Source: Rhodoluna limnophila (GTDB lineage: Bacteria > Actinomycetota > Actinomycetes > Actinomycetales > Microbacteriaceae). From it: a stretch of DNA of 46,709 bases. The stretch lies in assembly GCA_945862155.1 (NCBI GenBank), contig CAMAXJ010000006.1:1-46709 (forward strand), in the 5' to 3' direction. Shown here in pieces: positions 26,707 through 38,438 of the stretch. The first letter of the stretch is position 1; the number at the start of each line of letters is the position of its first letter. The translations under genes and the position numbers were made by a program. The notes below the pieces were generated by a model. It did not search any database, was not told where the DNA came from, and saw nothing but the letters and a program-made list of their open reading frames with translations.

Positions 26707-27234
26707 ACAAAACGCACCGTCTTGAGCGCCGATGACATCTCTCGGGCCATTACACGCATTTCTCATGAAATAGTTGAGGCCAACCAAGGTCTTGAGAATT
26801 TAGTCTTGCTCGGAATACCTACCCGAGGCGTATTTATTGCCAACCGTCTCGTTGAGGTAATAAAGAAGCACTCTGGTGTCGAGATTGAACTAGGTTCATT
26901 AGACATAACTCTCTACAGAGACGACCTTGCAAAACAGCCAACCCGCGGACCGGGAGTAACTTCGATGCCAGCAGGTGGAGTCTCTGGAAAGACCATCGTC
27001 TTAGTAGACGACGTACTTTTCAGTGGTCGCACCGTGCGAGCCGCACTCGACGCTTTGAATGATCACGGAAGACCCAAAGCTGTCATGCTCGCAGTGCTGG
27101 TGGATAGGGGCCATAGACAACTTCCCATAAGAGCTGATTTCGTCGGTAAGAATCTTCCAACTTCTTCTAAGGAGCACATTTCGGTGAAGCTCTCAGAATC
27201 AGATGGTGTGGACGAAGTGGTGATCGAATCATGA
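26704..27234 (+). CDS. pyrR: Pyrimidine operon regulator PyrR
   Basis: RNA-binding regulator with the PRTase fold; many members also have uracil phosphoribosyltransferase activity. The 176 residues include [22 protein letters not shown] and the PRPP-binding [21 protein letters not shown] prefer the TTG at 26704, six bases after AAGGAGG, to an in-frame GTG at 26680, which would add an arginine-rich start and place the codon inside the PyrR-binding loop. It heads a contiguous pyr operon, overlapping pyrB by four bases, and most likely represses its own translation and that of coupled downstream genes. Confidence 0.94.
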   Translation: MTKRTVLSADDISRAITRISHEIVEANQGLENLVLLGIPTRGVFIANRLVEVIKKHSGVEIELGSLDITLYRDDLAKQPTRGPGVTSMPAGGVSGKTIVLVDDVLFSGRTVRAALDALNDHGRPKAVMLAVLVDRGHRQLPIRADFVGKNLPTSSKEHISVKLSESDGVDEVVIES

Positions 27235-28172
27235 GGCACCTGCTTTCCGCAGCCGATCTAGACAAGGACCAGGCAATCAAATTGCTTGACCTGGCAGAAG
27301 ACATGTCGGATGTCAATGACCGCGAAATCAAGAAGCTACCTACCCTGCGAGGTAAGACCGTAGTGAATCTTTTTTTTGAAGATTCGACTAGAACCAGAAT
27401 ATCCTTCGAGCTGGCAGCAAAGAGACTCTCGGCTGATGTAATCAACTTTGCTGCCAAAGGGTCTTCGGTTTCAAAAGGGGAATCCCTAAAAGACACCGCC
27501 CAGACTCTCGAGGCTATGGGTGCTGATGTAATTGTTCTTCGACACTCATCGAGCGGTTCAGCACACAGACTCGCTCACACAGATTGGGTAGGCTCGGCAA
27601 TTGTGAACGCTGGAGACGGCTCTCATGAGCATCCAACTCAAGCTCTGCTCGATGCCATGACCATCCGTCAAGGGGCCATAAAACATCCAAGAGGCAAAGA
27701 CCTAACTGGAATCAAGGTTTTGATAGTTGGCGATCTTTCTCACTCGAGAGTGGCAAGGTCTAATCTGATTTTGCTAACAACTTTAGGTGCAGAGGTGCAC
27801 GTGTGTGGTCCTGCAACTTTGGCTCCAGCATCGCTAGTGTCAAGTGGGCGAGTTCACTTCTTACTTGATGATGCAATCAAGTTGGTAAATCCAGATGTGG
27901 TAATGATGCTACGAGTGCAGCAGGAGAGAATGAGTGACTCATTTTTCCCAACCGAGCGCGAGTACGCAAGAATTTGGGGACTGAACAAGTCACGACTTGC
28001 TCGAATTGGTGAAAACACTCAGATACTTCACCCTGGGCCAATGAATAGAGGTCTCGAGATCGACGCGGCGAGTGCCGATAGCAAGAACTCAATGGTGCTA
28101 AATCAAGTTCGAAATGGGGTAGCCGTGCGAATGGCCGTTTTATTAACCCTACTTTCTGGAGAGGCGAGCTGA
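27231..28172 (+). CDS. pyrB: Aspartate carbamoyltransferase catalytic subunit
   Basis: Condenses carbamoyl phosphate and aspartate. In the 313 residues the carbamoyl phosphate motif STRTR is at 52-56 and HPTQ at 133-136, with the aspartate-binding region MMLRVQQER and HPGPMNRG. No regulatory subunit (pyrI) is present, as usual in Actinobacteria. ATGA overlap with pyrR, TGATG overlap with pyrC. Confidence 0.97.
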   Translation: MRHLLSAADLDKDQAIKLLDLAEDMSDVNDREIKKLPTLRGKTVVNLFFEDSTRTRISFELAAKRLSADVINFAAKGSSVSKGESLKDTAQTLEAMGADVIVLRHSSSGSAHRLAHTDWVGSAIVNAGDGSHEHPTQALLDAMTIRQGAIKHPRGKDLTGIKVLIVGDLSHSRVARSNLILLTTLGAEVHVCGPATLAPASLVSSGRVHFLLDDAIKLVNPDVVMMLRVQQERMSDSFFPTEREYARIWGLNKSRLARIGENTQILHPGPMNRGLEIDAASADSKNSMVLNQVRNGVAVRMAVLLTLLSGEAS

Positions 28173-29467
28173 TGACTGGAAACTATCTACTTCAAGGTGT
28201 GACAATCACAACTGGTGAGGTTCGCGATGTAGTAATCGAGAGTGGCCTGATTGTGGATAAAGCGTCAACCGGGACAAGCCATGAAGTGATGGATTGCTCA
28301 GGACTGGTTGTTCTACCCGGCTTTGTTGACCTGCACACGCATCTTCGTGAGCCTGGCTTTGAACAGAGTGAAACTGTTGCTTCCGGTTCTCGGTCGGCAG
28401 CGGCTGGGGGATACACGGCGATCCACGCGATGGCCAATACTTTTCCGGTGGCGGACACCGCAGGAGTTGTTGAGCAGGTAGCAAGACTAGGAGAAGATGC
28501 CGGTCTTGTTTTTGTTCAACCAATCGGTGCTGTGACAGTTGGTCTCAAGGGAGAGCAACTGGCAGAGCTTGGAGCAATGGCTCAATCGAAAGCTCGGGTC
28601 AGAATCTTTAGCGATGATGGAAACTGCGTTCACGATCCTGCACTTATGAGAAGGGCCTTAGAGTACGTGAAGGCGTTCGATGGTGTCGTAGCTCAGCACG
28701 CCCAGGAACCAAGACTTACTGTAAACGCCCAGATGAACGAAGGAGCTTTGGCCACAAAACTTGGACTCGGTGGTTGGCCTAAAGTTGCCGAAGAAGCCAT
28801 TATCGCTCGAGATCTAATGCTCACGGAACTCACTGGCTCAAGGTTGCATGTTTGTCATGTTTCCACTGCAGGTTCGGTGGAACTGATTCGTCAGGCGAAG
28901 GCGCGTGGGATAAACGTCAGTGCAGAAGTCACGCCGCATCACTTGTTATTGACGGAGGATCTCGCTTCTGGTTATGACCCGGTCTATAAGGTCAATCCAC
29001 CCTTGAGATCAACTGCCGACGTTGAAGCACTCAGAGAAGGTCTCATTGACGGAACCATCGATGTCATTGCAACTGATCACGCCCCGCACCCCAAGGAATC
29101 GAAGGATACCGATTGGGCTAGTGCTGCTTTTGGAATGGTTGGGTTGGAAACGGCTTACTCGGTGGCGCAACAGGTTCTGATTGATTCAGGAAAGTCAAAC
29201 TTCGAGCGACTTGGAGCGGTGATGTCTTCAAACGCCGCAGCTATTAGCGGTTTGGCTCAGCAGGGCAAATATCTTTCTGCAGGTAGTGCAGCTAACCTGA
29301 CTCTTGTAGACCCGAAAGACTCTTGGGATCCTAAACCGCAAACACTCAGCATGAGCGAAAACAACCCGTTCACGGGCCTCAAGATGCAAGGGAGAGTTCG
29401 CCACACGATTTATAACGGACAATTTAGCTACAGAGATTTGTCGATTATGCAGAGAGCAGGTAGCTAA
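28172..29467 (+). CDS. pyrC: Dihydroorotase
   Basis: Zinc amidohydrolase that cyclises carbamoyl aspartate. The 431-residue class I enzyme has the metal site HTH (H55, H57), then REPGFEQSET, the later histidine in LHVCHVSTAGS, and the catalytic aspartate in ATDHAPH. Complete. It overlaps both neighbours by one base. Confidence 0.96.
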   Translation: MTGNYLLQGVTITTGEVRDVVIESGLIVDKASTGTSHEVMDCSGLVVLPGFVDLHTHLREPGFEQSETVASGSRSAAAGGYTAIHAMANTFPVADTAGVVEQVARLGEDAGLVFVQPIGAVTVGLKGEQLAELGAMAQSKARVRIFSDDGNCVHDPALMRRALEYVKAFDGVVAQHAQEPRLTVNAQMNEGALATKLGLGGWPKVAEEAIIARDLMLTELTGSRLHVCHVSTAGSVELIRQAKARGINVSAEVTPHHLLLTEDLASGYDPVYKVNPPLRSTADVEALREGLIDGTIDVIATDHAPHPKESKDTDWASAAFGMVGLETAYSVAQQVLIDSGKSNFERLGAVMSSNAAAISGLAQQGKYLSAGSAANLTLVDPKDSWDPKPQTLSMSENNPFTGLKMQGRVRHTIYNGQFSYRDLSIMQRAGS

Positions 29468-29946
29468 TGGAGACATACCAAGTGGGTCTCATTGCTCTAG
29501 GACTCTTCAGCCTTTTCGCAATCATCGCCGTCATTACCTGGCGGCGTCGAATGGCCACTCAAGCGAGTCTGCTGGAAGTGCCGGTAGGTATCGAAAGTTC
29601 CTTTGCTGCCAGCAACTGTTTTTACGTAGCAACAACACTCTCAGAGCGACCACTTGAACGAGTGATTGCTCATGGGCTAGCCCATCGCGGACACGCACGC
29701 CTAGAGGTAACCGGATCCGGGGTTGAAGTTTCAAGAGTCGGTGAATTTTGCTTCCTAATTCCAAGAGCAGGCCTAATTGAGGTTTCGCTGGGTTCTGCTG
29801 TTATCGATCGGGCTGTCGAAAAAGATGGTCTGGTAGCAATCAAATGGAGACTCGGAAAGGTTGAACTCCAAACTCATTTTAGATTTGTGAGCTCTGAACT
29901 TCGTTCGGAAGCCCTTGAAGCCCTCAAACCTTTGGTGGGAGCATAA
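29467..29946 (+). CDS. Small membrane protein of the actinobacterial pyr operon
   Basis: A 159-residue protein with one N-terminal membrane segment (about 7-25, [19 protein letters not shown]), a basic stop-transfer RRRM, and a soluble beta-rich domain of about 125 residues that looks PH-like. It occupies the place of M. tuberculosis Rv1382, annotated only as an export or membrane protein, between pyrC and carA. No catalytic motif is visible. One-base overlaps on both sides (TAATG) bind it tightly into the operon. Its role in pyrimidine synthesis is unknown. Confidence 0.78.
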   Translation: METYQVGLIALGLFSLFAIIAVITWRRRMATQASLLEVPVGIESSFAASNCFYVATTLSERPLERVIAHGLAHRGHARLEVTGSGVEVSRVGEFCFLIPRAGLIEVSLGSAVIDRAVEKDGLVAIKWRLGKVELQTHFRFVSSELRSEALEALKPLVGA

Positions 29947-31088
29947 TGGCTATCACGACCGCGAAGCTGGTCTTGGAAGACGGCATGATTTTTGAGGGGC
30001 TTGCCTATGGTGCCGAAGGGCAAACCCTAGGTGAAATCGTTTTTGCAACCGGAATGACTGGGTACCAGGAGACAATAACCGACCCAAGTTACGCCGGACA
30101 GATTGTTGTGCAAACTGCTCCACATATTGGAATCACGGGCGTCAATACTCGAGATGAAGAATCTAACCGCATTTGGGTAAGCGGCTATGTCGTTAGGGAA
30201 CCTTCGAGAGTGGTTTCCAACTACCGGTCTGAAAGGTCCTTGGATGAGGAACTCGAGGAGAATTTCGTTGTTGGGATTTCGGGCATCGACACCAGAGCAC
30301 TCACCCGGCACATTCGCTCGCGCGGAGCAATGCGTGCTGGAATCTTCTCTGGCCCAAGGTCCGAGCAGACTATCGAAAGACTTGTTGAGATCGTTCGAGA
30401 AGCTCCAGAGATGAAGGGGCAGTCGCTAAGCGATATTGTCACGACACCTGACGCTTATGAGGTTCCTCACTTGGGGCAGTTCATTGGTCGAGTCTCGATA
30501 CTGGATCTAGGTATAAAGCGCTCGACAATCGAACACATGATCAAGAGAGGCTTAGTTGTCACTGTGCTACCGGCACTTACCAGCCTGGAAACTTTGCTTG
30601 CAACGAAGCCGGACGCAGTGTTTTTCTCGAATGGTCCAGGTGACCCAAGTGCCTCCGCTGGTCAGATCAAACTCCTCCGAGAAGTACTTGAAAGGCGTAT
30701 TCCTTTCTTCGGTATCTGTTTTGGAAATCAGTTACTCGGAAGGGCTCTAGGTTTTGATACCTACAAGCTAGCTTTTGGCCACCGCGGTATAAATCAGCCA
30801 ATTCTTGATCGCATAACTGGTCGAGTTGAGGTCACTGCACACAATCACGGCTTTGCAGTTCGTGTTCCAGGAGGCGAGGCTGGCGAATTGGTGGATTCCC
30901 CTGCCGGCTTTGGAAAAGTGCGTGTTTCACACGTGAACCTAAACGACGATTGTGTTGAGGGTCTTGAGTGCGTTGATGTGCCTGCTTTTTCTGTCCAGTA
31001 CCACCCGGAGGCAGCTGCGGGGCCTCACGATTCTTCTTATCTGTTTGATCGCCTTGTTCAAATGGTCGTTTCTCGCGGGGAGAACTAA
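29946..31088 (+). CDS. carA: Carbamoyl phosphate synthase small (glutaminase) subunit
   Basis: Supplies ammonia from glutamine to CarB for both pyrimidine and arginine synthesis. The 380 residues have the N-terminal CarB-binding domain ([21 protein letters not shown]) and the class I amidotransferase domain with nucleophile C258 in GICFGNQ and the His-Glu pair in QYHPEA. Asparagine replaces the histidine of the E. coli-type GICLGHQ; this appears normal in Actinobacteria. One-base overlap with carB. Confidence 0.96.
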   Translation: MAITTAKLVLEDGMIFEGLAYGAEGQTLGEIVFATGMTGYQETITDPSYAGQIVVQTAPHIGITGVNTRDEESNRIWVSGYVVREPSRVVSNYRSERSLDEELEENFVVGISGIDTRALTRHIRSRGAMRAGIFSGPRSEQTIERLVEIVREAPEMKGQSLSDIVTTPDAYEVPHLGQFIGRVSILDLGIKRSTIEHMIKRGLVVTVLPALTSLETLLATKPDAVFFSNGPGDPSASAGQIKLLREVLERRIPFFGICFGNQLLGRALGFDTYKLAFGHRGINQPILDRITGRVEVTAHNHGFAVRVPGGEAGELVDSPAGFGKVRVSHVNLNDDCVEGLECVDVPAFSVQYHPEAAAGPHDSSYLFDRLVQMVVSRGEN

Positions 31089-34000
31089 TGCCGCTTAGAG
31101 AAGATCTCAAGAGCGTTCTAGTAATCGGTTCCGGTCCGATTGTGATTGGTCAAGCTTGCGAATTTGACTATTCGGGTACCCAAGCCTGTCGAGTACTCCA
31201 GGCCGAAGGAATAAGGGTTATCCTCGTGAATTCAAACCCTGCCACGATCATGACTGATCCTGATTTTGCTGATGCCACATATGTTGAACCGATCACTGCT
31301 CAAGTTATCGAAGCAATCATTGCGAAGGAAAGACCAGACGCAATTTTGCCCACTCTCGGTGGTCAAACAGCACTCAATGCTGCTATGGAGCTTCATGAGC
31401 TTGGGATTCTTGAGAAGTACAACGTCGAACTAATTGGAGCAAATATTGATGCAATTAGGGCAGGTGAGAACAGGCAGTCGTTCAAGCAACTAGTTCTCAA
31501 TGCTGGGGCTGATGTCGCAAAGTCCGTGATTGCGCACAACATGGACGATGTTCTTGCCGGTGCAAGTAAGCTGGGATATCCCCTTGTTGTTCGTCCTAGT
31601 TTCACTATGGGTGGTCTTGGTTCCGGCTTCGCTTACGACGAGAAGCAATTGATTCGTATAGCTGGAGCTGGGCTTCAAGCTTCACCAACAACAGAGGTTC
31701 TTCTTGAAGAATCAATTCTGGGTTGGAAAGAGTACGAGCTTGAACTTATGAGGGATCGAAACGACAATGCGGTAGTTGTCTGTTCGATTGAGAACTTTGA
31801 TCCGGTAGGTGTCCACACCGGGGATTCAATCACCGTTGCTCCTGCCCTTACATTAACCGACCGCGAGTACCAGAACTTGAGAGACATCTCGATTCAGATA
31901 ATTAGAGATGTCGGAGTAGACACCGGGGGATGCAACATTCAGTTTGCCGTTGACCCAGCAACCGGTCGAGTAATCGTTATCGAGATGAACCCTCGAGTAA
32001 GTAGATCTTCTGCGTTGGCTTCGAAAGCAACAGGATTTCCAATAGCGAAGATTGCAGCAAAGCTGGCAATTGGCTACACCTTGGATGAGATTCCAAACGA
32101 CATCACCAAGGTCACACCAGCAAGCTTTGAGCCAACCCTTGACTATGTAGTTGTAAAAGTCCCAAGATTTGCCTTCGAGAAATTTCCGGCAGCTGATTCA
32201 ACCCTCACAACAACTATGAAATCCGTTGGAGAGGCTATGGCTATCGGAAGGACTTTCTCTCAGGCGCTACAGAAGTCGCTCCGATCGTTGGAGAAGCGGG
32301 GCTCATCTTTTCACTGGAACCAAAATGCCATGTCTGTCAAAGAGCTTCTCAAAATCATTAAGAAGCCAACCGACGGTCGCATCGTCAATGTTCAGCAAGC
32401 TCTTCTAAAAGGCGCTACACCACAGCAAGTTTTTGAATCAACGATGATTGACCCTTGGTTTATCGACCAGATAGTTCTAATCAACGAAATTGCCGTCACT
32501 ATTGGCGAAGCAATCGATTTGAATCCAGAAGTACTAAAACTTGCAAAAATGCATGGCTTTAGTGATCACCAGATTGGGGAGCTTCGGAATCTGGCTGAAG
32601 CTGACGTTAGAACCCTTCGTCACAAGCTGGGATTGCGCCCAGTTTTCAAGACGGTTGACACCTGTGCGGGGGAGTTTCCTGCACTTACCCCATATCACTA
32701 TTCAACCTATGAGATGGAAACAGAGGTAGTACCTTCTGATCGCAAAAAGGTCATTATCTTAGGCTCTGGCCCAAACCGGATTGGTCAAGGTGTCGAGTTT
32801 GATTACTCATGCGTGCACGCTTCATTTGCACTCTCAGATGCCGGCTACGAAACAATCATGATCAACTGCAACCCAGAGACGGTATCAACCGACTACGACA
32901 CTTCCGACAGACTGTATTTCGAGCCCCTAACACTTGAAGATGTTTTGGAAGTTATTCACGCGGAATCGGCTTCGGGGGAAATTGTCGGTGTTGTTGTTCA
33001 ACTTGGTGGTCAGACAGCTCTTGGACTTGCCCAAGGTTTATTGAAAGCCGGAGTTCCAATTCTTGGGACCTCGCCGGATGCAATAGATCTAGCTGAAGAA
33101 AGAGGGTTTTTTTCAAAGATTTTGGAGAAAGCCAATTTGCTCGCACCGGCCAACGGCACAGCAACAAACTTGGCTGACGCAAAAGTCATTGCCGAGAGAA
33201 TTGGCTTCCCGGTTCTAGTGCGGCCATCGTTTGTTCTTGGCGGTAGGGGCATGGAGATTGTTTATGAGTCTGAGGGTATGGATGATTACTTCCGAAGAAT
33301 TGAAGACCAGGCAATTGTCGGTCCTGAGCACCCATTGCTAGTTGACCGCTTCCTTGACGATGCCATTGAGATTGACATCGACGCCATTTACGACGGATTA
33401 GAGCTTTATGTAGGCGGGGTTATGGAGCACATCGAAGAAGCCGGAATTCACTCCGGTGACTCGAGTTGCACGCTGCCACCAATCACCCTGAGTGAATCGC
33501 AGATTGCTCGAGTTAGAGATGCTACCGAGATGATTGCAAAGGGGCTTGGGGTAGTGGGTCTAATAAACGTTCAGTTTGCAATTGCTGCAGATGTCTTATA
33601 CGTGCTCGAAGCTAATCCTCGTGCGTCAAGAACTGTTCCGTTTGTCTCCAAGGCGCTTGGAATTACTCTGGCCAAAGCCGCTGCGCTTGTGATGGTTGGG
33701 AAATCAATTGCGCAGCTAAGGGTAGAGGTTCACCTGCCTGAGCGGGACGGAACCCACATTCCTGCCAATTCTCCAATTGCAGTTAAGGAAGCCGTACTAC
33801 CTTTCAAGAGATTCGCGACTCCCGATGGAAGATTCGTAGATTCCTTACTTGGCCCAGAGATGCGTTCAACTGGTGAAGTAATGGGAATTGATGTGAACTT
33901 CCCGAAGGCTTTTGCGAAATCTCAAGCGGCGGCTGGAAGCTCGCTTCCAACAAGTGGTCGCATATTTATTTCGGTTGCCGACAGGGATAAGCCTCAAATG

Positions 34001-34387
34001 CTGTTGCCGGTTAGAAGACTTGAGCAATTGGGATATGAAATTCTCGCAACAGCGGGAACTGCTCAGATTCTCCAACGCCATGGCATCAAGGTCAAAGAGG
34101 TGCGCAAGCACAGCCAAGGCTCATCTGCAACCGAAGGCCCAACAATTGTTGACCTGATAACTGCGGGTGAGGTTGATGTGGTTGTGAACACACCAACCGG
34201 ATCTTCCGCACGTAAGGATGGCTACGAAATCCGTGCTGCTACAACTGCAGCTGACAAACCAATCTTTACAACCTTGGCTCAGCTCAGCTGTGCGATTGGC
34301 TCGTTTGAAGCTGTTATCGCAGGGCCCTTTGAAGTTAAATCTCTTCAAGAGCACGCAGCCGATCGGAAAGCGGCCCTCGGTGTCTAG
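31088..34387 (+). CDS. carB: Carbamoyl phosphate synthase large subunit
   Basis: Makes carbamoyl phosphate from bicarbonate, ammonia and two ATP. The 1099 residues show the duplicated ATP-grasp halves: [19 protein letters not shown] at the start of the first and [19 protein letters not shown] near residue 556 of the second, each followed by [10 protein letters not shown] or [10 protein letters not shown]. The C-terminal MGS-like allosteric domain is present (from about 960), so UMP/ornithine control is plausible. It overlaps pyrF by eight bases. Confidence 0.98.
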   Translation: MPLREDLKSVLVIGSGPIVIGQACEFDYSGTQACRVLQAEGIRVILVNSNPATIMTDPDFADATYVEPITAQVIEAIIAKERPDAILPTLGGQTALNAAMELHELGILEKYNVELIGANIDAIRAGENRQSFKQLVLNAGADVAKSVIAHNMDDVLAGASKLGYPLVVRPSFTMGGLGSGFAYDEKQLIRIAGAGLQASPTTEVLLEESILGWKEYELELMRDRNDNAVVVCSIENFDPVGVHTGDSITVAPALTLTDREYQNLRDISIQIIRDVGVDTGGCNIQFAVDPATGRVIVIEMNPRVSRSSALASKATGFPIAKIAAKLAIGYTLDEIPNDITKVTPASFEPTLDYVVVKVPRFAFEKFPAADSTLTTTMKSVGEAMAIGRTFSQALQKSLRSLEKRGSSFHWNQNAMSVKELLKIIKKPTDGRIVNVQQALLKGATPQQVFESTMIDPWFIDQIVLINEIAVTIGEAIDLNPEVLKLAKMHGFSDHQIGELRNLAEADVRTLRHKLGLRPVFKTVDTCAGEFPALTPYHYSTYEMETEVVPSDRKKVIILGSGPNRIGQGVEFDYSCVHASFALSDAGYETIMINCNPETVSTDYDTSDRLYFEPLTLEDVLEVIHAESASGEIVGVVVQLGGQTALGLAQGLLKAGVPILGTSPDAIDLAEERGFFSKILEKANLLAPANGTATNLADAKVIAERIGFPVLVRPSFVLGGRGMEIVYESEGMDDYFRRIEDQAIVGPEHPLLVDRFLDDAIEIDIDAIYDGLELYVGGVMEHIEEAGIHSGDSSCTLPPITLSESQIARVRDATEMIAKGLGVVGLINVQFAIAADVLYVLEANPRASRTVPFVSKALGITLAKAAALVMVGKSIAQLRVEVHLPERDGTHIPANSPIAVKEAVLPFKRFATPDGRFVDSLLGPEMRSTGEVMGIDVNFPKAFAKSQAAAGSSLPTSGRIFISVADRDKPQMLLPVRRLEQLGYEILATAGTAQILQRHGIKVKEVRKHSQGSSATEGPTIVDLITAGEVDVVVNTPTGSSARKDGYEIRAATTAADKPIFTTLAQLSCAIGSFEAVIAGPFEVKSLQEHAADRKAALGV

Positions 34388-35207
34388 TTTTGGTAAGAGA
34401 TTGTTGGAGACCTTTAGACAAAAGGGCCAGTTATGCGTCGGAATTGATCCAAGCACTGAACAATTGAATTCCTGGGGCCTCCCGATTTCAACCGAAGGGG
34501 CAAAGTCATTTTCCTCTTCGATGCTTGATGCGGCTCAAGGAAAAGTCGGAATAGTGAAGTTTCAAGTTGGATTCTTTGAGCAGTTTGGGCCAGAAGGATT
34601 CAGTGTGTTGTCTCAATTGCTTGTCGATGCAAAATCTCGCGAACTTGTGGTCATTGCTGACGCTAAACGCGGGGACATTGGATCGACAATGTCTGGCTAC
34701 GCGAGAGCATGGTTATCTGGTGAAGCGGCTTTTGTGTGCGATGCACTGACAGTTTCGCCATACCTAGGACCTGATTCTTTAGCTGAGACAGCAACTCTCG
34801 CGCTTGAGAACAATCGTGGATTGTTTGTGCTTGCCGCAACTTCAAATCCCGAAGCCACTGCACTCCAGTCGTCCATTCGCCATGGGAGAACTGTTGCAAA
34901 CAGCGTGTTGGATTTTGCTGGGTCTTATAGCAGCGCTGGCCTTGGTTCAATTGGGGTCGTCGTGGGAGCAACTGTGAACGCTGCAGACCTCGGCCTTTAT
35001 TTTGAAAGTAGCTTGAATTTCCCCGTTCTTGTTCCCGGCTTTGGAGCACAAGGTGCCGCTTTGTCGAAGGCGCGTTCGCTGCTTTCTGGCTACGCAGACA
35101 CAGCAATCTGCAACGTCTCGCGTTTAGTCGCTGGCGCTTCGCTAGAAGGTCTTGATTCTAGAGTTTTGAAAGCAAAGGCTGAGCTTGAGGTAGGGTTGCG
35201 GGCATGA
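34380..35207 (+). CDS. pyrF: Orotidine 5'-phosphate decarboxylase, type 2
   Basis: Decarboxylates OMP to UMP. I place the start at the GTG at 34380, giving 275 residues that begin [11 protein letters not shown]; a longer reading frame would run far back into carB. The active site is DAKRGDI with D94, K96 and D99. Length and motif spacing match the type 2 (mycobacterial/Myxococcus) subfamily rather than the short E. coli form. Dihydroorotate dehydrogenase and pyrE are not in this window. ATGA overlap with gmk. Confidence 0.94.
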   Translation: MSSFGKRLLETFRQKGQLCVGIDPSTEQLNSWGLPISTEGAKSFSSSMLDAAQGKVGIVKFQVGFFEQFGPEGFSVLSQLLVDAKSRELVVIADAKRGDIGSTMSGYARAWLSGEAAFVCDALTVSPYLGPDSLAETATLALENNRGLFVLAATSNPEATALQSSIRHGRTVANSVLDFAGSYSSAGLGSIGVVVGATVNAADLGLYFESSLNFPVLVPGFGAQGAALSKARSLLSGYADTAICNVSRLVAGASLEGLDSRVLKAKAELEVGLRA

Positions 35208-35764
35208 AACCAGCTGGCAAATTAATTGTTATGGCGGGACCTTCCGCAGTGGGTAAAGGCACTCTCGCCTCGCACATAGTCGCAAACTTTGATGGTTATG
35301 TACTCTCTGTTTCCGCAACCACTCGGTCTCCACGCGAGGGAGAAATTGATGGCGTTTCCTATGCTTTCCTAACGGACGAACAGTTCAAGAACCGTGCTGA
35401 AACGGGCCAGATGCTTGAGTGGGCAACTGTTCATGGCAAACATTCTTATGGAACTCCACGAGGTCCTGTTGAAGAGGGGTTAGCAAGCGGATTCAATGTG
35501 ATTTTAGAAATTGACGTTCAGGGTGCCTTTCAGGTTAAAGAGAGTTTTCCGGAGGCCCTACTTGTGTTCGTAAAACCTCCAAGCTTCGAAGAGCTGCGGG
35601 CGAGGCTCGATAAAAGGGGTACCGAGTCCGAAGAAGATAAGCGGATTCGCCTTGAAACGGCCAGGACCGAGTTAGATCAGGCCTACCAGTTCGATTTTTC
35701 GGTAATAAATGACGAGGTGGCCAGATGTGCCCAAGAAGTCGTAGACTTGGTTCAAACCACATAA
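35204..35764 (+). CDS. gmk: Guanylate kinase
   Basis: Phosphorylates GMP to GDP. The 186 residues have the P-loop GPSAVGKG at 12-19, the GMP-binding [15 protein letters not shown], and EIDVQGA. Complete. It overlaps pyrF by four bases. In mycobacteria the nucleoid protein gene mihF sits before gmk; it is absent here, and this Gmk has no N-terminal extension that could represent a fused copy. Confidence 0.96.
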   Translation: MKPAGKLIVMAGPSAVGKGTLASHIVANFDGYVLSVSATTRSPREGEIDGVSYAFLTDEQFKNRAETGQMLEWATVHGKHSYGTPRGPVEEGLASGFNVILEIDVQGAFQVKESFPEALLVFVKPPSFEELRARLDKRGTESEEDKRIRLETARTELDQAYQFDFSVINDEVARCAQEVVDLVQTT

Positions 35765-35780
35765 TTTCAGGAAAGTTGCC

Positions 35781-36035
35781 ATGTTTGAAAAGCTAGAAGG
35801 AATCGTTTCTCCCTCCATTGACAAATTGATGGACCGAGTTGATTCGAAGTATGAGCTCGTGATGTTTGCTGCCAAGAGGGCACGTCAAATTAACGATTAC
35901 TACTCTTCTTTGCACGAGGGAAGTCTTTTCAACAACGTAGGTCCATTAGTTGATGTAACCATCGACGAGAAGCCTCTCACCATTGCCCTAAATGAAGTTG
36001 ACCAGGGTCTTCTTACAAAGCGCAACCTAGACTAA
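35781..36035 (+). CDS. rpoZ: RNA polymerase omega subunit
   Basis: Small subunit that clamps the beta-prime subunit and helps polymerase assembly. The 84 residues include [26 protein letters not shown], the conserved omega block. Sequence AGGAAAG upstream of the ATG is a good ribosome site. The gmk-rpoZ-coaBC-metK-priA order is the actinobacterial standard. Confidence 0.96.
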   Translation: MFEKLEGIVSPSIDKLMDRVDSKYELVMFAAKRARQINDYYSSLHEGSLFNNVGPLVDVTIDEKPLTIALNEVDQGLLTKRNLD

Positions 36036-36048
36036 GCGACACCAACAG

Positions 36049-37248
36049 GTGGCCAGTGTAGTGGTCGGTGTGACCGGCGGTATAGCTGCTTATAAGTGTG
36101 CTCCTTTGATTCGTTTGTTTTCTGAGGCCGGCCATAAGGTTCAAGTTGTTGCTACAAACAATGCCTTCAAGTTCATAGGTAAAACCACCCTGGAAGCTCT
36201 TTCGGGAAACCCAATTTCAATCGTGGACCCGGATCTCTTCACTGATGTGGACCAGGTAAAACACATTGCCTTAGCTAAATCTGCCGACCTTGTAGTCGTA
36301 GCTCCTGCAACAGCTTCATTTCTTGCGAAGATGACTTCTGGGATTGCAGATGATCTGCTCACAACCACTGTTCTAGCTGCTACCTGCCCAGTGATAGTCG
36401 CTCCCGCCATGCACACAGAAATGTGGGAGAACAAAGCTACGGTTTCGAACATCGAAACTTTAAAGCTAAGAGGAGTCACAATCGTTTGGCCTGCCGTTGG
36501 CAGACTCACCGGTGAAGATACCGGTGCCGGAAGACTCGCTGAGCCAGAAGAAATTTTCGAAACAGCTATGGCTGCACTAGGTGGTCCACTGAGTGGTAAG
36601 CGTGTGCTTGTCACTGCAGGCGGAACCAGGGAGCCAATTGATGCCGCGAGGTTCATTGGTAATTTCTCATCAGGTAAACAGGGGGTCGCTTTTGCACGTG
36701 CAGCTAAGCTTCTGGGCGCTGAAGTTGAACTTATTGCCGCCAACCTCGATGATTCGTTGACTTCAGGACTTAAAACAACTTCTGTTAGTACGGCTTTAGA
36801 GCTATCAAATGCTCTTGCCGAAAAGTCTGGAAGCTACGACATGCTGGTCATGGCGGCAGCAGTTGCTGATTACAAACCCACTGACCCAACTTCGTCGAAG
36901 TTGAAGCGCTCAGAAATGGGTGAGCAATTGAATGTTTCGCTGGTTGCTAACCCAGACATCCTTGTCGAAACCGTTAAGTCCTTAAGGGCTTCAGCTTCAA
37001 AGGCTGTGGTAATTGGATTTGCTGCCGAGGCAAGCGACGATCTTGAATCCCTGGCTAGGGTCAAACTATCTGCCAAGGGATGCGATTACGTGGTAGCCAA
37101 CGACATCAGCGACGGCAAGGTCTTTGGCAGGGACAACACTGAAATTGTTCTAGTTGATAAATCTGGATCGAACAAGTTTCAGGGATCTAAGCAGACTGTA
37201 GCTAAAGACGTATTGTCACTGATTGCAAGTAACATGGGACAATCATGA
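36049..37248 (+). CDS. coaBC: Bifunctional phosphopantothenoylcysteine synthetase/decarboxylase
   Basis: Two steps of coenzyme A synthesis: CoaB ligates cysteine to phosphopantothenate using CTP, and CoaC decarboxylates the product using FMN. The 399 residues have the CoaC flavin domain at about 1-175 ([16 protein letters not shown] with its histidine, PAMHTEMW) and the CoaB domain after it ([36 protein letters not shown]). PAMH replaces the E. coli-type PAMN, as in mycobacteria. GTG start; ATGA overlap with metK. Confidence 0.96.
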   Translation: MASVVVGVTGGIAAYKCAPLIRLFSEAGHKVQVVATNNAFKFIGKTTLEALSGNPISIVDPDLFTDVDQVKHIALAKSADLVVVAPATASFLAKMTSGIADDLLTTTVLAATCPVIVAPAMHTEMWENKATVSNIETLKLRGVTIVWPAVGRLTGEDTGAGRLAEPEEIFETAMAALGGPLSGKRVLVTAGGTREPIDAARFIGNFSSGKQGVAFARAAKLLGAEVELIAANLDDSLTSGLKTTSVSTALELSNALAEKSGSYDMLVMAAAVADYKPTDPTSSKLKRSEMGEQLNVSLVANPDILVETVKSLRASASKAVVIGFAAEASDDLESLARVKLSAKGCDYVVANDISDGKVFGRDNTEIVLVDKSGSNKFQGSKQTVAKDVLSLIASNMGQS

Positions 37249-38438
37249 GCAAATTAAGACAATTTACTTCGGAGTCCGTGACTGAGGGTCACCCAGACAA
37301 GATCTGCGACCAGATTTCGGACGCCATTCTTGATGCAATGCTGGCCCAAGACAAGGACGCTCGAGTTGCTGTAGAAACAATGGTGACCACCGGTTTAGTA
37401 CATGTTGCAGGTGAGGTTTCAACTTCCGGTTACGTGGAGATCCCGTCAATCGTCAGAGAAACTGTACTGGCGATCGGATATAATTCATCAGAGATTGGTT
37501 TCGACGGCAGAAGCTGCGGAGTTTCGGTCTCTATTGGTCAGCAGTCACCAGATATTGCTCAAGGAGTTGACTCAGGGCTTGAGGCCCGCGCCCAGGGTTC
37601 TACTGATCGATTTGAAGCTCAGGGAGCGGGGGATCAGGGCATTATGTTCGGATACGCCAGCAACGAGACCCCAACCTACATGCCAACAGCAATCGCTCTT
37701 TCGCATCGCCTCGCTGAAAAACTCGCCAGTGTCCGAAAAAGTGGCGAAGTTTCATTCCTAAGGCCAGATGGAAAAACCCAAGTGACAGTTGGGTTTGACG
37801 GTTCGACGCCAAAAACTATTGAAGCCGTTGTTGTTTCAAGCCAGCACGATGACGGTGTTTCACAGCAAGACATTCATGACGCCATTAGAACTCAAGTAAT
37901 TAATCCGATTCTGGAGGGCTCAGGGCTCGATTTCTCGGGAGCTAAATTCTTCATTAACCCAACCGGCAAGTTCGTTGTCGGAGGCCCTCAAGGAGATGCA
38001 GGACTTACTGGAAGAAAAATCATCGTTGACACCTACGGCGGGGCAGCCAGACACGGAGGTGGAGCTTTCAGCGGAAAGGACCCATCTAAAGTCGACCGCT
38101 CAGCGGCTTATGCGATGCGATGGGTTGCAAAGAACGTTGTCGCATCTGGAGCTGCTGATAGAGCAGAACTGCAAGTTGCCTATGCAATTGGCGTAGCTAA
38201 TCCTGTCGGAATTTATCTTGAAACCTTTGGAACTGAGAAGGTTGCGACTGAACTGATCGAAAACGCGATTCGAGACATTTTTGACCTTAGACCTCGGGCT
38301 ATCGTTGAGCAGCTAGACCTATTGCGTCCCATCTACTCCAAGACCGCCGCATATGGTCACTTCGGAAGAGAATTGCCGGAGTTCGGCTGGGAGAAACTCG
38401 ATCGCGTCGACGCGTTGCGGTCCGCCCTGAATCTATAA
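37245..38438 (+). CDS. metK: S-adenosylmethionine synthetase
   Basis: Makes SAM from methionine and ATP. The 397 residues include [28 protein letters not shown] and the phosphate-binding [18 protein letters not shown], all intact. No SAM riboswitch is possible upstream because the start overlaps coaBC. priA starts directly after the stop. Confidence 0.98.
   Translation: MSKLRQFTSESVTEGHPDKICDQISDAILDAMLAQDKDARVAVETMVTTGLVHVAGEVSTSGYVEIPSIVRETVLAIGYNSSEIGFDGRSCGVSVSIGQQSPDIAQGVDSGLEARAQGSTDRFEAQGAGDQGIMFGYASNETPTYMPTAIALSHRLAEKLASVRKSGEVSFLRPDGKTQVTVGFDGSTPKTIEAVVVSSQHDDGVSQQDIHDAIRTQVINPILEGSGLDFSGAKFFINPTGKFVVGGPQGDAGLTGRKIIVDTYGGAARHGGGAFSGKDPSKVDRSAAYAMRWVAKNVVASGAADRAELQVAYAIGVANPVGIYLETFGTEKVATELIENAIRDIFDLRPRAIVEQLDLLRPIYSKTAAYGHFGRELPEFGWEKLDRVDALRSALNL

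Noticed and set aside
30711-30731. CarA nucleophile motif GICFGNQ instead of GICLGHQ
   Set aside because: Looks like a substitution next to the active site, but from memory this form is standard in actinobacterial CarA, and the cysteine and the His-Glu pair are intact.
36400-36426. PAMH in place of PAMN in the CoaC domain
   Set aside because: The same form is known in mycobacterial CoaBC; not an inactivating change.
36141-36743. A 200-codon open frame on the minus strand opposite coaBC
   Set aside because: The plus strand encodes clear CoaBC with all motifs. The antisense product is rich in S, A, P and T without a recognisable domain, as expected for a shadow frame.
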